A stretch of 64,000 bases of DNA, taken from the NCBI GenBank assembly GCA_028281765.1, contig JANQJF010000075.1, forward strand, positions 94,731-158,730. Direction: 5' to 3'. Positions 33,631-41,382 of this stretch are shown piece after piece. Position numbers and translations under genes: made by a program. This DNA is from Planctomycetota bacterium. GTDB taxonomy: Bacteria > Planctomycetota > UBA1135 > UBA2386. Under the pieces are notes generated by a model. That model saw nothing but the letters and a program-made list of their open reading frames with translations. It did not search any database and was not told where the DNA came from. The first letter of the stretch is position 1. Each line of letters opens with the position of its first letter.

Positions 33631-35235
33631 GTGGTTGAGTTCCTTCAAGTGCTGGGCGCCGTCGGGCTGTTCTTGCTCGGCATGGGCCTGATGACCCGAA
33701 GCCTGCAGGCGATGGCTGGTCCATCGTTGCGGCGGATTCTGGCCCGCGTGACGCGGAGCCCGGCGTCCGGCGCGCTCGCGGGCAGCGTGACCACGGCGAT
33801 CGTGCAGTCGTCCAGTGCGACGACGATCGCCGCGGTCGGGTTCGTCGGGGCCGGCCTGCTCACGTTTCCGCAAGCGCTCGGGATCGTGTTCGGCGCGAAC
33901 ATCGGCACCACCCTCACGGGTTGGCTGGTGGCCCTTCTCGGGCTGAAGTTCGGGATCACGCAACTCGTCGCGATCATGATCTTCGTCGGTGCCCTGCTGC
34001 GCGCGTTCGCGCGCGGCAGGGTGGCCGAGTTCGGGCTGGCTTGCGCCGGTTTCGGTTTGGTCTTCCTCGGGATCGACGTGTTGCGCGAAGGGCTGGAGGG
34101 GCTCGAGGGTGGTGTCACGCCCGAGAGCTTCCCGCCGGACACCGGATACGGTCGACTGCTGCTCGTGCTGATCGGGATGGGAATCACGCTCGTCACCCAG
34201 TCGTCGAGCGCTGGCGTGGCGACGGCACTGACTGCCGTGCACAGCGGCACGATTTCGCTCGCGCAGGCCGGCGCGCTCGTGATCGGTATGGACATCAGCA
34301 CGGCGTTCAGCGCGGCGCTCGCGACGGTCGGAGGCAACCTGCAAGCGCGACGCACCGGGTTTGCCCACGTCGTGTTCAACCTGCTGACCGGCGTGGGAGC
34401 CATCCTGCTGCTGAGCCCGTTCCTGTGGCTTGCGAACGATGCCGTGCCGTCGCTCGGGGCGAACCCCGAGATCGCGCTCGCCGCGTTCCATACGGCTTTC
34501 AACCTGCTGGGCGTCGTCGCCGTGCTGCCGTTCGCGGCGCCGTTCACTCGGCTGATGGAGCGGTTGTTCCCGGAACGAGAGCAGCGGTTGACGCGCGCGC
34601 TCGATCGTCGACTGGCCGAGGATCCCGGCAACGCGATCGATGCGGCGGCGACCGCATCGCGTGCGATCGCCGCTCGCATGTTCGAGCGTGTGTGTGCGGC
34701 CCTCGATTCCGGAGGCGGAGTCGGCGAAGGCGCGGAGACGGAGACGCGCGCGGCGATTCGCGAGGTGCGCAAGTTCGTCACGGAGTCGGCGCTCCCCCGG
34801 GAGGGTAGCGCGGACATGAAGCGCCGCTTGCGCGTCTTCCACGTGCTCGACCACTTGGCCAGACTCGAGCGGAGGCTCGCGCAGACGGAGCGGGCTGCGG
34901 CGGTTCGCGAGGACGACGACCTCGCTCGCACGGCGCGTGCGCTGCGCGAAGCGGCGAAGAGTGGGCGGGAGATACTCGAGTCCGATCACACGGACGTCGC
35001 AAGCGTGCGACCGTTCGAACAGGCTTGGCGTTCGGCCGCGGACACCGGGGACGAGTTCCGGCAACTCGCCATCCAACGCGCGCAGGTAGCCGGGACGAGC
35101 CTCGAGGAGCTCGGTGTCAAGCTGGACGCGAGCCGCTGGCTACGGCGTGTCGGTCATCACTGCTGGCGCATCGCGCGCCATCTCGACAAGCTGTCGGCGA
35201 CAGAAGAGCGTGCCAAGCAAACGCCGACCACGTGA
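33631..35235 (+). CDS. Na/Pi cotransporter family protein with PhoU-like tail
   Basis: A 534-residue protein. The first about 310 residues hold eight or more hydrophobic segments with two inverted copies of the family's QSSSAT motif (IVQSSSATT and VTQSSSAGV), which line the phosphate/sodium site in NptA/SLC34 transporters. The C-terminal about 210 residues are soluble and helical with PhoU-like repeats. The product should import phosphate or another anion with Na+. Start is GTG at 33631 with no strong ribosome site. There is no pst or pho gene nearby. Confidence 0.93.
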   Translation: MVEFLQVLGAVGLFLLGMGLMTRSLQAMAGPSLRRILARVTRSPASGALAGSVTTAIVQSSSATTIAAVGFVGAGLLTFPQALGIVFGANIGTTLTGWLVALLGLKFGITQLVAIMIFVGALLRAFARGRVAEFGLACAGFGLVFLGIDVLREGLEGLEGGVTPESFPPDTGYGRLLLVLIGMGITLVTQSSSAGVATALTAVHSGTISLAQAGALVIGMDISTAFSAALATVGGNLQARRTGFAHVVFNLLTGVGAILLLSPFLWLANDAVPSLGANPEIALAAFHTAFNLLGVVAVLPFAAPFTRLMERLFPEREQRLTRALDRRLAEDPGNAIDAAATASRAIAARMFERVCAALDSGGGVGEGAETETRAAIREVRKFVTESALPREGSADMKRRLRVFHVLDHLARLERRLAQTERAAAVREDDDLARTARALREAAKSGREILESDHTDVASVRPFEQAWRSAADTGDEFRQLAIQRAQVAGTSLEELGVKLDASRWLRRVGHHCWRIARHLDKLSATEERAKQTPTT

Positions 35236-35313
35236 TCGCTACGATCGCGAACGTCACCTGCACGATGACGAGCTTCATCGCGGTCATCGACTCGAGCGCG
35301 TTCGCCCAGCTTT

Positions 35314-35348
35314 GGCCCGACGAGCTGGCGTGGTTTCATCGTCGGGCC
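35314..35348. terminator. 10-bp stem-loop between convergent genes (possible bidirectional terminator)
   Basis: GGCCCGACGA (35314-35323) and its exact reverse complement (35339-35348) enclose a 15-nt loop that contains the stop codon of the DUF6958-like gene. It lies about 80 bp after the transporter stop. The stem is long and GC-rich but no T-tract follows on either strand, so it would be a Rho-assisted or hairpin-only terminator for one or both genes. Confidence 0.5.
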
Positions 35349-35656
35349 CCACGCACGAGTCGCTGTGGCCCGCTGCCGCGCACGCGCTCGATGTCGCCCC
35401 GCGCTTCGAGGTCGAGCTTGACCGTCGTGAGGTACCAGCTCACCGACGAGCCGGCGTCGAACACGGTCTCCGGGAGGTGCGCTTTGACGAGCTCGCGCAG
35501 TTCGGCGAAGCGCACGCCCGGTGCCTTCTTCGGCGTGATGCGCAAGATCGCGCGGCGCATCGCGTCGTACTTCGCGCGTTCGATGCGCACGCCCTGTTTG
35601 CCTTCGGGGTGCAGGGTCAGAATGCGGTCGTTCTCCTTCGTGGTCAGCGTGGTCAT
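35336..35656 (-). CDS. DUF6958-like small protein
   Basis: A 106-residue soluble protein. The text LHPEGKQGVRIERAKYDAMRRAILRI and FAELRELVKAHLP, then SVSWYLTTVKLDLEARGDIERV and a basic end, fits the small DUF6958 group as I remember it, whose fold looks like a winged helix. It is the third gene after ArsR and the SRPBCC protein, 75 bp downstream of the latter across a 14-bp tandem repeat. A DNA-binding or regulatory role is possible but unproven. Confidence 0.85.
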   Translation of the reverse strand: MTTLTTKENDRILTLHPEGKQGVRIERAKYDAMRRAILRITPKKAPGVRFAELRELVKAHLPETVFDAGSSVSWYLTTVKLDLEARGDIERVRGSGPQRLVRGARR

Positions 35657-35679
35657 GGTGAAGTCCTTCGTCGGAGTCA

Positions 35680-35735
35680 GCGAGAAACGGCCGGAGAGAA
35701 ACGGCCAGAGAGAAACGATCGGAGAGAAAGGTCAG
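35680..35735. repeat. Four 14-bp tandem repeats between SRPBCC and DUF6958 genes
   Basis: Four contiguous 14-bp units of the form G[A/C]GAGAAAcGgcCg lie here. Unit two is GAGAGAAACGGCCA. The last unit contains the stop codon of the SRPBCC gene, and the array fills most of the 75-bp gap before the DUF6958-like start. In the transcript direction it reads as pyrimidine-rich CTCTC/TTTCTC repeats. It could be a regulator-binding array, an RNA element or slipped-strand expansion. Confidence 0.8.
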
Positions 35736-36265
35736 CTGGGCCGGCGCCGGCCGGGCAGCCAGCCGGTCAAGAAGATCAGCACGCGCTGCCACGGCGACAT
35801 GCATGCGGAAGGGGCTGCGGGTCGGCGTGCGTTGTCGCCCTCGAGTTCGGCGAGCACCTGTGGCAGACGCTTGCGGTAGAGGGTTCGGTTGCCGATGCCG
35901 AGGATCCACTGCACGAGTCGACCCTTCGCCCCGCGGAATCCCGTGTGGTGGACGACGAGGCGAGCGCCGTCGTCGTGTGGTTCGACCTCGAAGGTCACGA
36001 CCGTGTCGAGCGGGCCACCGCGCCACGACCACGTCATGCTGCGTGGCGGATCGATCGCGAGCACCTCGCAGCGAACGATGCCGTCGAAGCCGGGACCGGG
36101 CTCGGTCTCGAACGTGAACGCGTGGCCGAGTTCGGGGCGGAAGTCGTTCGGCATCAGCCAACGGCCGAGCAGCTCTGCGTCCGTGAGCGTGCGCCACACG
36201 GTTTCGGGTGCGTGCGGATACACGCGATCGACGTGCAGGCTGCCGCCCTTCTTCTGAGTCGTCAT
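35732..36265 (-). CDS. SRPBCC / AHSA1-like protein
   Basis: A 177-residue START-like (SRPBCC) protein: LHVDRVYPHAPETVWRTLTDAELLGRWLMPNDF and MTWSWRGGPLDTVVTFEVEPHDDGARLVVHHTGF mark the AHSA1 (Hsp90-activator-like) subgroup, whose fold binds hydrophobic ligands. Its ATG overlaps the ArsR stop by 4 bp, so they are translationally coupled. ArsR-SRPBCC pairs of this kind are common in bacteria. The C-terminal tail (WQRVLIFLTGWLPGRRRPS) is extra and partly hydrophobic. Confidence 0.92.
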   Translation of the reverse strand: MTTQKKGGSLHVDRVYPHAPETVWRTLTDAELLGRWLMPNDFRPELGHAFTFETEPGPGFDGIVRCEVLAIDPPRSMTWSWRGGPLDTVVTFEVEPHDDGARLVVHHTGFRGAKGRLVQWILGIGNRTLYRKRLPQVLAELEGDNARRPAAPSACMSPWQRVLIFLTGWLPGRRRPS

Positions 36266-36588
36266 CGCGAACCCCCGTCGATGTCGTCGAGCACGTCGCC
36301 GAGACGGTCGAGGCTCTGGTTCCAGAACTGCTCGTAGTGACCGACCCAGTCGTAGACCGTGCGCAGCCCCTTCGCGTCGAGTCGGTAGCGGTTCTCGCGC
36401 CCGAGCTTGCGGGTGCGGACGAGCTTCGCTTCGCGCAGGATCCGGAGGTGCTTCGAGAGGGCTGGCTGGCTGAAGTCGAAGAACTTGCCGAGTTCGACGA
36501 CGGCGCGCTCGCCCTCGCGGAGCAGGTCGAGGATGCGGCGTCGGGACGGGTCGGCGATCGCGGTGTAGACCAGGGTGGTTGCGGCCAT
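36262..36588 (-). CDS. ArsR-family transcriptional regulator
   Basis: A 108-residue winged-helix repressor-type protein of the ArsR/SmtB family: LVYTAIADPSRRRILDLLREGERAVVELGKFF, then the recognition helix FSQPALSKHLRILREAKLVRTRKLGRENRYRL. No Cys-rich metal-binding motif is visible, so it may not sense metal. ATG at 36588 is used; the extra two codons (TTG start) upstream are not needed. It is the first gene of the operon with SRPBCC and DUF6958-like genes. A 6-bp-arm inverted repeat (36597-36614) 8 bp upstream of the ATG is its likely operator. Confidence 0.93.
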   Translation of the reverse strand: MAATTLVYTAIADPSRRRILDLLREGERAVVELGKFFDFSQPALSKHLRILREAKLVRTRKLGRENRYRLDAKGLRTVYDWVGHYEQFWNQSLDRLGDVLDDIDGGSR

Positions 36589-36596
36589 GCACAAAA

Positions 36597-36614
36597 CATA
36601 ACCAAATAGTTATG
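36597..36614. promoter_or_regulatory. ArsR operator candidate (CATAAC-N6-GTTATG)
   Basis: A perfect inverted repeat, CATAAC-CAAATA-GTTATG, lies between the divergent ArsR operon and the lipoprotein gene at 36661. It is AT-rich in a GC-rich window and matches the type of site seen upstream of other ArsR-SRPBCC pairs. On the minus strand it overlaps a TATGTT -10-like hexamer, with transcription predicted to start at or near the A of the ATG, so repression by steric block is expected. Confidence 0.65.
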
Positions 36615-36660
36615 CGTTGTGCAAGTGGGTCGATCCGGTTTTCTCGCTACAGTCGCCCGC

Positions 36661-37227
36661 GTGAGCCGGTCCTGCGCCGTTCTGTGTCTGCTCGCGTGCC
36701 TGACGGGCTGCCTCTCGGCGGTGCGTGGTCCGCGCATCACGCCGATGGATCCCGTCGACGTCTTCGTGATCGTCGACGCGAAGCATCACGGACTGATCGT
36801 GCCCGACGGTCCGCGCCGCTACGTGGAGTATGGATACGGCGAGTGGGGCTGGTACGCGCTGGGACACGACTCGTGGTACCACGCCTTCCCGGCAGTCCTG
36901 TGGCCGACCCGCGGGACGATCGGGCGGCGCCCAGTGGTGGCGAGCAGCGGTGAAATGCTACGGCGCGGCTTCTACTGGGCCGCGCTGCACCGCTACTCGG
37001 TCGAGCGGGAACGGCTCACGGCGCTGCGCCGCGAACTCGAGGCTCGGTTCGCGGCGGGCGTGACCGAGCGGATCCAGAGCAAGCTGTACGGTTTCGAGTT
37101 CGTGCCCGAGACGAACTCCTACTGGATGCTCTGGAACTGCACCGACGCGCTGGCCGGCTGGCTCGCAGCGCTGGGCTGCCAGGTCGACTGGGTCCCGCTG
37201 CGCGTCGGGTTCGAGTTCTTGGACTGA
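36661..37227 (+). CDS. DUF2459-like lipoprotein
   Basis: A 188-residue lipoprotein with lipobox LACLTGC (Cys17 from GTG 36661); an in-frame GTG at 36619 is also possible and would lie next to the ArsR operator. The body (DVFVIVDAKHHGLIVP, YVEYGYGEWGWYALGHDSWYHAFPAVLWPTRGTIG) resembles the DUF2459 group of periplasmic proteins of unknown function. The conserved VEYGYGEW and LLWP-like segments suggest an enzymatic site. Divergent from the ArsR operon, so it may share its control. It ends 5 bp before a convergent gene. Confidence 0.84.
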   Translation: MSRSCAVLCLLACLTGCLSAVRGPRITPMDPVDVFVIVDAKHHGLIVPDGPRRYVEYGYGEWGWYALGHDSWYHAFPAVLWPTRGTIGRRPVVASSGEMLRRGFYWAALHRYSVERERLTALRRELEARFAAGVTERIQSKLYGFEFVPETNSYWMLWNCTDALAGWLAALGCQVDWVPLRVGFEFLD

Positions 37228-37232
37228 CGGCG

Positions 37233-38822
37233 CTACTTGGCGACGTTCTCCGGCAGGATTGCCGTCGACTTGAAGCGCTTGCTCAGGATCCACTTGTCCT
37301 GTGGCGTCACCGTGTCGGACGAGTGGTAGTACTTCAGCGTGTTGTAGAAGATCCAGACCTCGTCACCGATCTTCTCGGCGGTGACCACGCGGTACTCGTC
37401 CCAGATGTAGTGGTAGACGGTGATCGTCGCGCCCGTGACGGTGCCGCGGATGTCACCTTCCTTCTTCTCCTTGCGTGACAGCTTCGAAGTCACGACGAGG
37501 CGTTGGATAGGGTGCGTGCCGTACTTTTTCTTAGCCAGCGTCTCGTGCGCGATCTTGGTCAACTTCGCCATCGTCTTGTCGTCGACGCCGACGGCTTTCG
37601 GCATGCGCACCTCCTTGAGTGATGACTTGGCGAGCGTGCGAAGCTTGACGATCGTGTCCTCGATCTTCTTGCGCTGCGCTGCGCGATCGGGCCCGTCCGT
37701 GACCTTCAACGCTTGATCGAGCGCCGCGGCCATGTCGACAGCCTCGAAGCCCTTCTGCAGCGTCTCCATGCTGCGGTCGAGGGCGCCCTCCGCGAGCACG
37801 CGGTTGACGATCGCGTGCTTGTCGTCGGGCTTGATCTCGCTGAGGATCTTGGCCGTGCGCAGCGACTCCTCGGCGTTGGACTTGCAGATCTGGCGCACTT
37901 CCGCGAGCTGTTCGTCGAGGCGCCGCGGGATCGAGCGCCCGACCCAGTGCAGCATGTTCTTGGCCTTCTTGCCGAGCATCGAGTTGTTCGTCGCGCCCTG
38001 AATCACCGCGACGTCGGCCGGCAGTTCGTCCTTGAGCTTGCGCACGCGCGACGCCCAGATCGTCAGCTTCTCGCGTTCGTAGGGCCAGTAGATCGGACCC
38101 GGCACGGCCTCGGATGCGTACTTCGCGGAGATCGCGTCGAGCTTCTTGGCGAGGTCGCCCGCGGACTTCTGGTCGGCCGCGTACTCGGCCCGCCACTTGT
38201 CGAACAGCCCGCGGAACTGCTGCAGGTTCTTCGTGACGATCTGCACGTTCTTGTCGCTACTCGGGAACTCGGCGAGTCGCGCTTCGAGCTTGCTGATCTC
38301 CTTCTGCGTCGACCCTACGCGGTAGGCATCGCCCATGAAGGTCTTGTTCAGCATCTTCAGGTTGGCGAAGCCGTTGCGGACCTCTTTGTCGAGCTGCTGG
38401 AGCTTCGCGAACTGCTCGCCGACGACGGGGCCGGTCTTCGTCGTGCCCTTGGGGGCCGGTTGCGGCGCTGGCTTGCCAGCAGGCGCCCCTGTCGGCTGAC
38501 CTGCCGGTTGTCCCGCCGGCGGAGGCGTCGCCGCGGCCTTGGCGCGGATCGCCTTGTCCGCCGCTTGCAGACGCTTGGCCGCGTCCTTCCAGAACGTCGT
38601 GTCCTTCTTGTAGGCGGCCTTGAGTCGCTTGTTGGCCCACTTCAGGTCGCCGAGCAGCTTGTTGGCAGCTCGCACGTCGCCGGCGGGCAGAGTTTGCAGC
38701 GCGGCTTCGACGGCGCCGATCTTCTTCAGCGCCTGTTTGACCAGCTGGTCCTGTGCGTTGATCGCGGACGCGCAGAGAAGGGAGGTGGTCAAGATGGCGA
38801 GACTGGTGTGCGGTCTGCTCAT
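37233..38822 (-). CDS. Exported coiled-coil-rich protein of unknown function
   Basis: A 529-residue protein. ATG at 38822 gives a signal peptide (MSRPHTSLAILTTSLLCASAINAQ). Residues about 25-100 are a Lys/Ala-rich helix (LVKQALKKIGAVEAALQTL), followed by a Pro/Ala/Gly linker (PPPAGQPAGQPTGAPAGKPAPQPAP). A long helical region (about 130-400) looks like a coiled coil. The last about 115 residues (HPIQRLVVTSKLSRKEKKEGDIRGTVTGATITVYHYIWDEY) form a beta-rich C-terminal domain. I do not recognise the family. A periplasmic structural or adaptor protein is a possible role. Confidence 0.84.
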   Translation of the reverse strand: MSRPHTSLAILTTSLLCASAINAQDQLVKQALKKIGAVEAALQTLPAGDVRAANKLLGDLKWANKRLKAAYKKDTTFWKDAAKRLQAADKAIRAKAAATPPPAGQPAGQPTGAPAGKPAPQPAPKGTTKTGPVVGEQFAKLQQLDKEVRNGFANLKMLNKTFMGDAYRVGSTQKEISKLEARLAEFPSSDKNVQIVTKNLQQFRGLFDKWRAEYAADQKSAGDLAKKLDAISAKYASEAVPGPIYWPYEREKLTIWASRVRKLKDELPADVAVIQGATNNSMLGKKAKNMLHWVGRSIPRRLDEQLAEVRQICKSNAEESLRTAKILSEIKPDDKHAIVNRVLAEGALDRSMETLQKGFEAVDMAAALDQALKVTDGPDRAAQRKKIEDTIVKLRTLAKSSLKEVRMPKAVGVDDKTMAKLTKIAHETLAKKKYGTHPIQRLVVTSKLSRKEKKEGDIRGTVTGATITVYHYIWDEYRVVTAEKIGDEVWIFYNTLKYYHSSDTVTPQDKWILSKRFKSTAILPENVAK

Positions 38823-38994
38823 GGTTCTGGGTCGTGGCTGGGGTGTGTTCCAGGACGGTACGGCCTGGGACAAGCCGGAGGAAGCCGTCCGTAGCTGAGG
38901 CCCGTGCCGCGAGCTCGCGTTACAGGAAAATTCAGGACGTATGCCGTTGCGAGCACCGGAGCGCGCGAACGGCAGCTCGATCTTCCCGAAGCCC

Positions 38995-41256
38995 TCACGA
39001 CTCGGACTTCAGGAATTGAGTGATTTCGCGCGGTCGTTCCTTGCCGGGTTCGTCGAGCGTCACGATCACTACCGGGCGCGGGAGCGCGGCGAGGTGGTCG
39101 ACGCGCAGCGCGTACTCGACGCCCGCCTCGAGCCGGACCCGCGAGCGGATCGGCTTCTCGGTGTTCGTTGTTTCGCCGATCAGCCGCTCGGAGTCGGAAA
39201 AACTGCCGTCGCGATCGAGATCGAGCCAGAGCATCGCGTGGCCCGACTGCGTCTTCATGCCGATCTCGAGTTCGTCGGAAGTCGGCGCGACGAGCGTCGC
39301 GTGCATGCGCTGGCCGCAGACGCCCCGATGGTCGAGCGGACCGCGCAGCATCGGCAGCTCGTAGCGTCTCGTGATCGCGGAATCGCTCAGCGCGTCGAAG
39401 TCCGGAATGCGACTGCCGTCTCGACCTGTGCCCGGCTCCGGCACGCGCCGGCCGACTGCGTACTCGGTCACGGAGACACGCATCGGCCAGTGGACGCAGC
39501 GTGCCCAGGTTTCCGCGCCGATCTGGTGACCGTCACGGAACAGCGCCGCGCGAATCGACGCGCCGCCGCGAATGCGCATTGCGTTCGAAGCGTCGGTCGT
39601 CGCCGGGGCATCCGGATCACGGAATTCGATCCAGCTCGTCGTGCCGCCGAACTTTCGGGTCGACCAGCGGATTTCGCCGCCGTGCGGCAGTCGGTTTCGG
39701 AATTGCGCCGTCATCTCGTCACCACAGTACACGTGCGCAACGCGCGCGATCGGTCCCTCCGCGTTGTCGCCCATGTCGATTTCGACCGGCTGCACGAGTC
39801 CCCAAAGCCGCGCGTCGACGGCGCGCACACGCTCCATCAGCGCCGCGCTGTGGAGTGTCGTTCCGCTCCAGAGCCGTTCGGCGACGACCGGTATGCGGAA
39901 GCGTAGGTCGCGCAGCAGCGACGACTCGCGCTGTTCCCAGACCGAAACCTGGCCGCCGAGCACGCGCGCCCGCCACTCCGGCTTCGGCACGTTCCAGATC
40001 CCGTCGTCGCGATTCGGATCGTCCGGGCCGCGATCTTCGAACACGGGTCGCCCCGGCTCCCAGTGCATGAAGCGATCTTTGTTCCAGTCGCACAGCGCTT
40101 CCGGCGTCCAGCTGCGCCCGGCCGTCGAGCCGGGATGGATGCGGCTGTCGCCGCCGACGATGTAGAGCGGCCGCCAGCTCGCGTTGACCAGTTCGTATCC
40201 CGCCGCCAGCAGATCCCACGGCGCGTTGTACGACGACTCCCACGCCGCGACGAGGATGCGGTCGTCGCCGGTCGCGGGCAGCTGCTCGGTCGGGGCCCCG
40301 TGGAAGCCCTCCCAGACGATGAGCCGCTTGCCGCGGCTGCGCACGTGGCGGTTCACGCGTTCGAGGAACGGCACGAGTTGTCGGCCGGCACCCGACTCGT
40401 CGCCGCCGATGTGGAAGTAGGGCGACGACGTGAACACGTCCATGACGTCGTCGAGCATCGTGCGCAGCGCGGGCCAGTGCGTCTCGTTCGCGACGTCGGC
40501 GTCGGTCTTCGCGTCGTCGAGGTAGCCGGACTGGCGTAGTCGGCTGGAGTGTCCCGGCAGGTCGATCTCCGGAATCAACGTGACGCCGCGCGCGTCCGCG
40601 TAGTCGACGAGCGCTTCAAGTTCCGTGCGATCGAAGACCTTGTTGTTCTCGAGCTTGTCCGTGACCGGCGCGAACGGAAACGTGAACAGCTGGTCGTCGG
40701 TCAGGTGCAGCTGCACGAACCGGATCTTGTAGAGCCGCGCGATTCGCACGACGCCGCGCAGCGCGTCGATCGAATGGGGAGATCGCGCCACGTCGATGCT
40801 CATTGAGCGGTAGGGCGCGTGCGGTACGTCCGCCACGATGCCGTGAAGGATGCGGGGGCGATCGCCGTCGAACGTGATGCACTGCAGAAGCGTCGAGGTC
40901 GCCCAGCTGATTCCCGGGACGCTCGCCGCCGACGCGACGATCGCGTCGCGCGTGATCTCGAGTCGATACGACTCGGTGGGGAGGCCGGCGCTGTCCTTCG
41001 ATGCGTCGGGTTCGAGTCGGAGCCGAATCGTCGCGTCATCTCGGTTGACGACCGATGCCGCGACGCCGAGAAGCGTGAGTTCTTCCGCCAGCACTTCCGC
41101 ATGTGGCCGCAGGTCGACGTTCTCCGGATGGATCGTGACTGCGTCGGCGAACACGAGCGACGCGCCCGTGTCGCGGCTCTCGCGGGGCGACGGGATCTGC
41201 TGCGCGGGCAGTGCGCAGCAAACGAAGGCGAGGAGTAGAGGCGTGAGCGGGGCCAT
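38995..41256 (-). CDS. GH20 beta-N-acetylhexosaminidase, exported
   Basis: A 753-residue exported enzyme; ATG at 41256 precedes a signal peptide (PLTPLLLAFVCCALPAQQ). Residues about 35-150 are the GH20b accessory domain. Residues about 155-480 are the TIM barrel with the catalytic Asp286-Glu287 pair in YFHIGGDESG, plus RSMSIDVARSPHSID, IRFVQLHLTDDQ, and LIPEIDLPGHS. The C-terminal about 200 residues add a beta-sandwich. It should cleave terminal N-acetylglucosamine or N-acetylgalactosamine from glycans or chitin/peptidoglycan fragments outside the cell. Confidence 0.95.
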   Translation of the reverse strand: MAPLTPLLLAFVCCALPAQQIPSPRESRDTGASLVFADAVTIHPENVDLRPHAEVLAEELTLLGVAASVVNRDDATIRLRLEPDASKDSAGLPTESYRLEITRDAIVASAASVPGISWATSTLLQCITFDGDRPRILHGIVADVPHAPYRSMSIDVARSPHSIDALRGVVRIARLYKIRFVQLHLTDDQLFTFPFAPVTDKLENNKVFDRTELEALVDYADARGVTLIPEIDLPGHSSRLRQSGYLDDAKTDADVANETHWPALRTMLDDVMDVFTSSPYFHIGGDESGAGRQLVPFLERVNRHVRSRGKRLIVWEGFHGAPTEQLPATGDDRILVAAWESSYNAPWDLLAAGYELVNASWRPLYIVGGDSRIHPGSTAGRSWTPEALCDWNKDRFMHWEPGRPVFEDRGPDDPNRDDGIWNVPKPEWRARVLGGQVSVWEQRESSLLRDLRFRIPVVAERLWSGTTLHSAALMERVRAVDARLWGLVQPVEIDMGDNAEGPIARVAHVYCGDEMTAQFRNRLPHGGEIRWSTRKFGGTTSWIEFRDPDAPATTDASNAMRIRGGASIRAALFRDGHQIGAETWARCVHWPMRVSVTEYAVGRRVPEPGTGRDGSRIPDFDALSDSAITRRYELPMLRGPLDHRGVCGQRMHATLVAPTSDELEIGMKTQSGHAMLWLDLDRDGSFSDSERLIGETTNTEKPIRSRVRLEAGVEYALRVDHLAALPRPVVIVTLDEPGKERPREITQFLKSES

Positions 41257-41382
41257 GGCCCCGACTCGATCGTCGAAGTTCCTCCGGGTCAAGTCGGCGA
41301 GGTCGCGGATCAGTCCACTCGCCCGAACCTCAGCTCCAACCCGCGCGAGATCTGGAGCACGATTTCTCACCGCTGGTTCGCC

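Noticed and set aside
33094..35076. A 660-codon open frame on the minus strand
   Set aside because: It is antisense to the Na/Pi transporter and the secreted protein, and consists of Arg/His/Glu-rich text without motifs.
35680..35735. CRISPR or phage attachment site
   Set aside because: Four contiguous 14-bp units without spacers, and no integrase or mobile gene nearby.
35157..36740. A 527-codon open frame covering ArsR, SRPBCC and DUF6958 on the minus strand
   Set aside because: It runs in a different frame on the same strand as three genes with recognisable domains and overlapping starts, and has no features itself.
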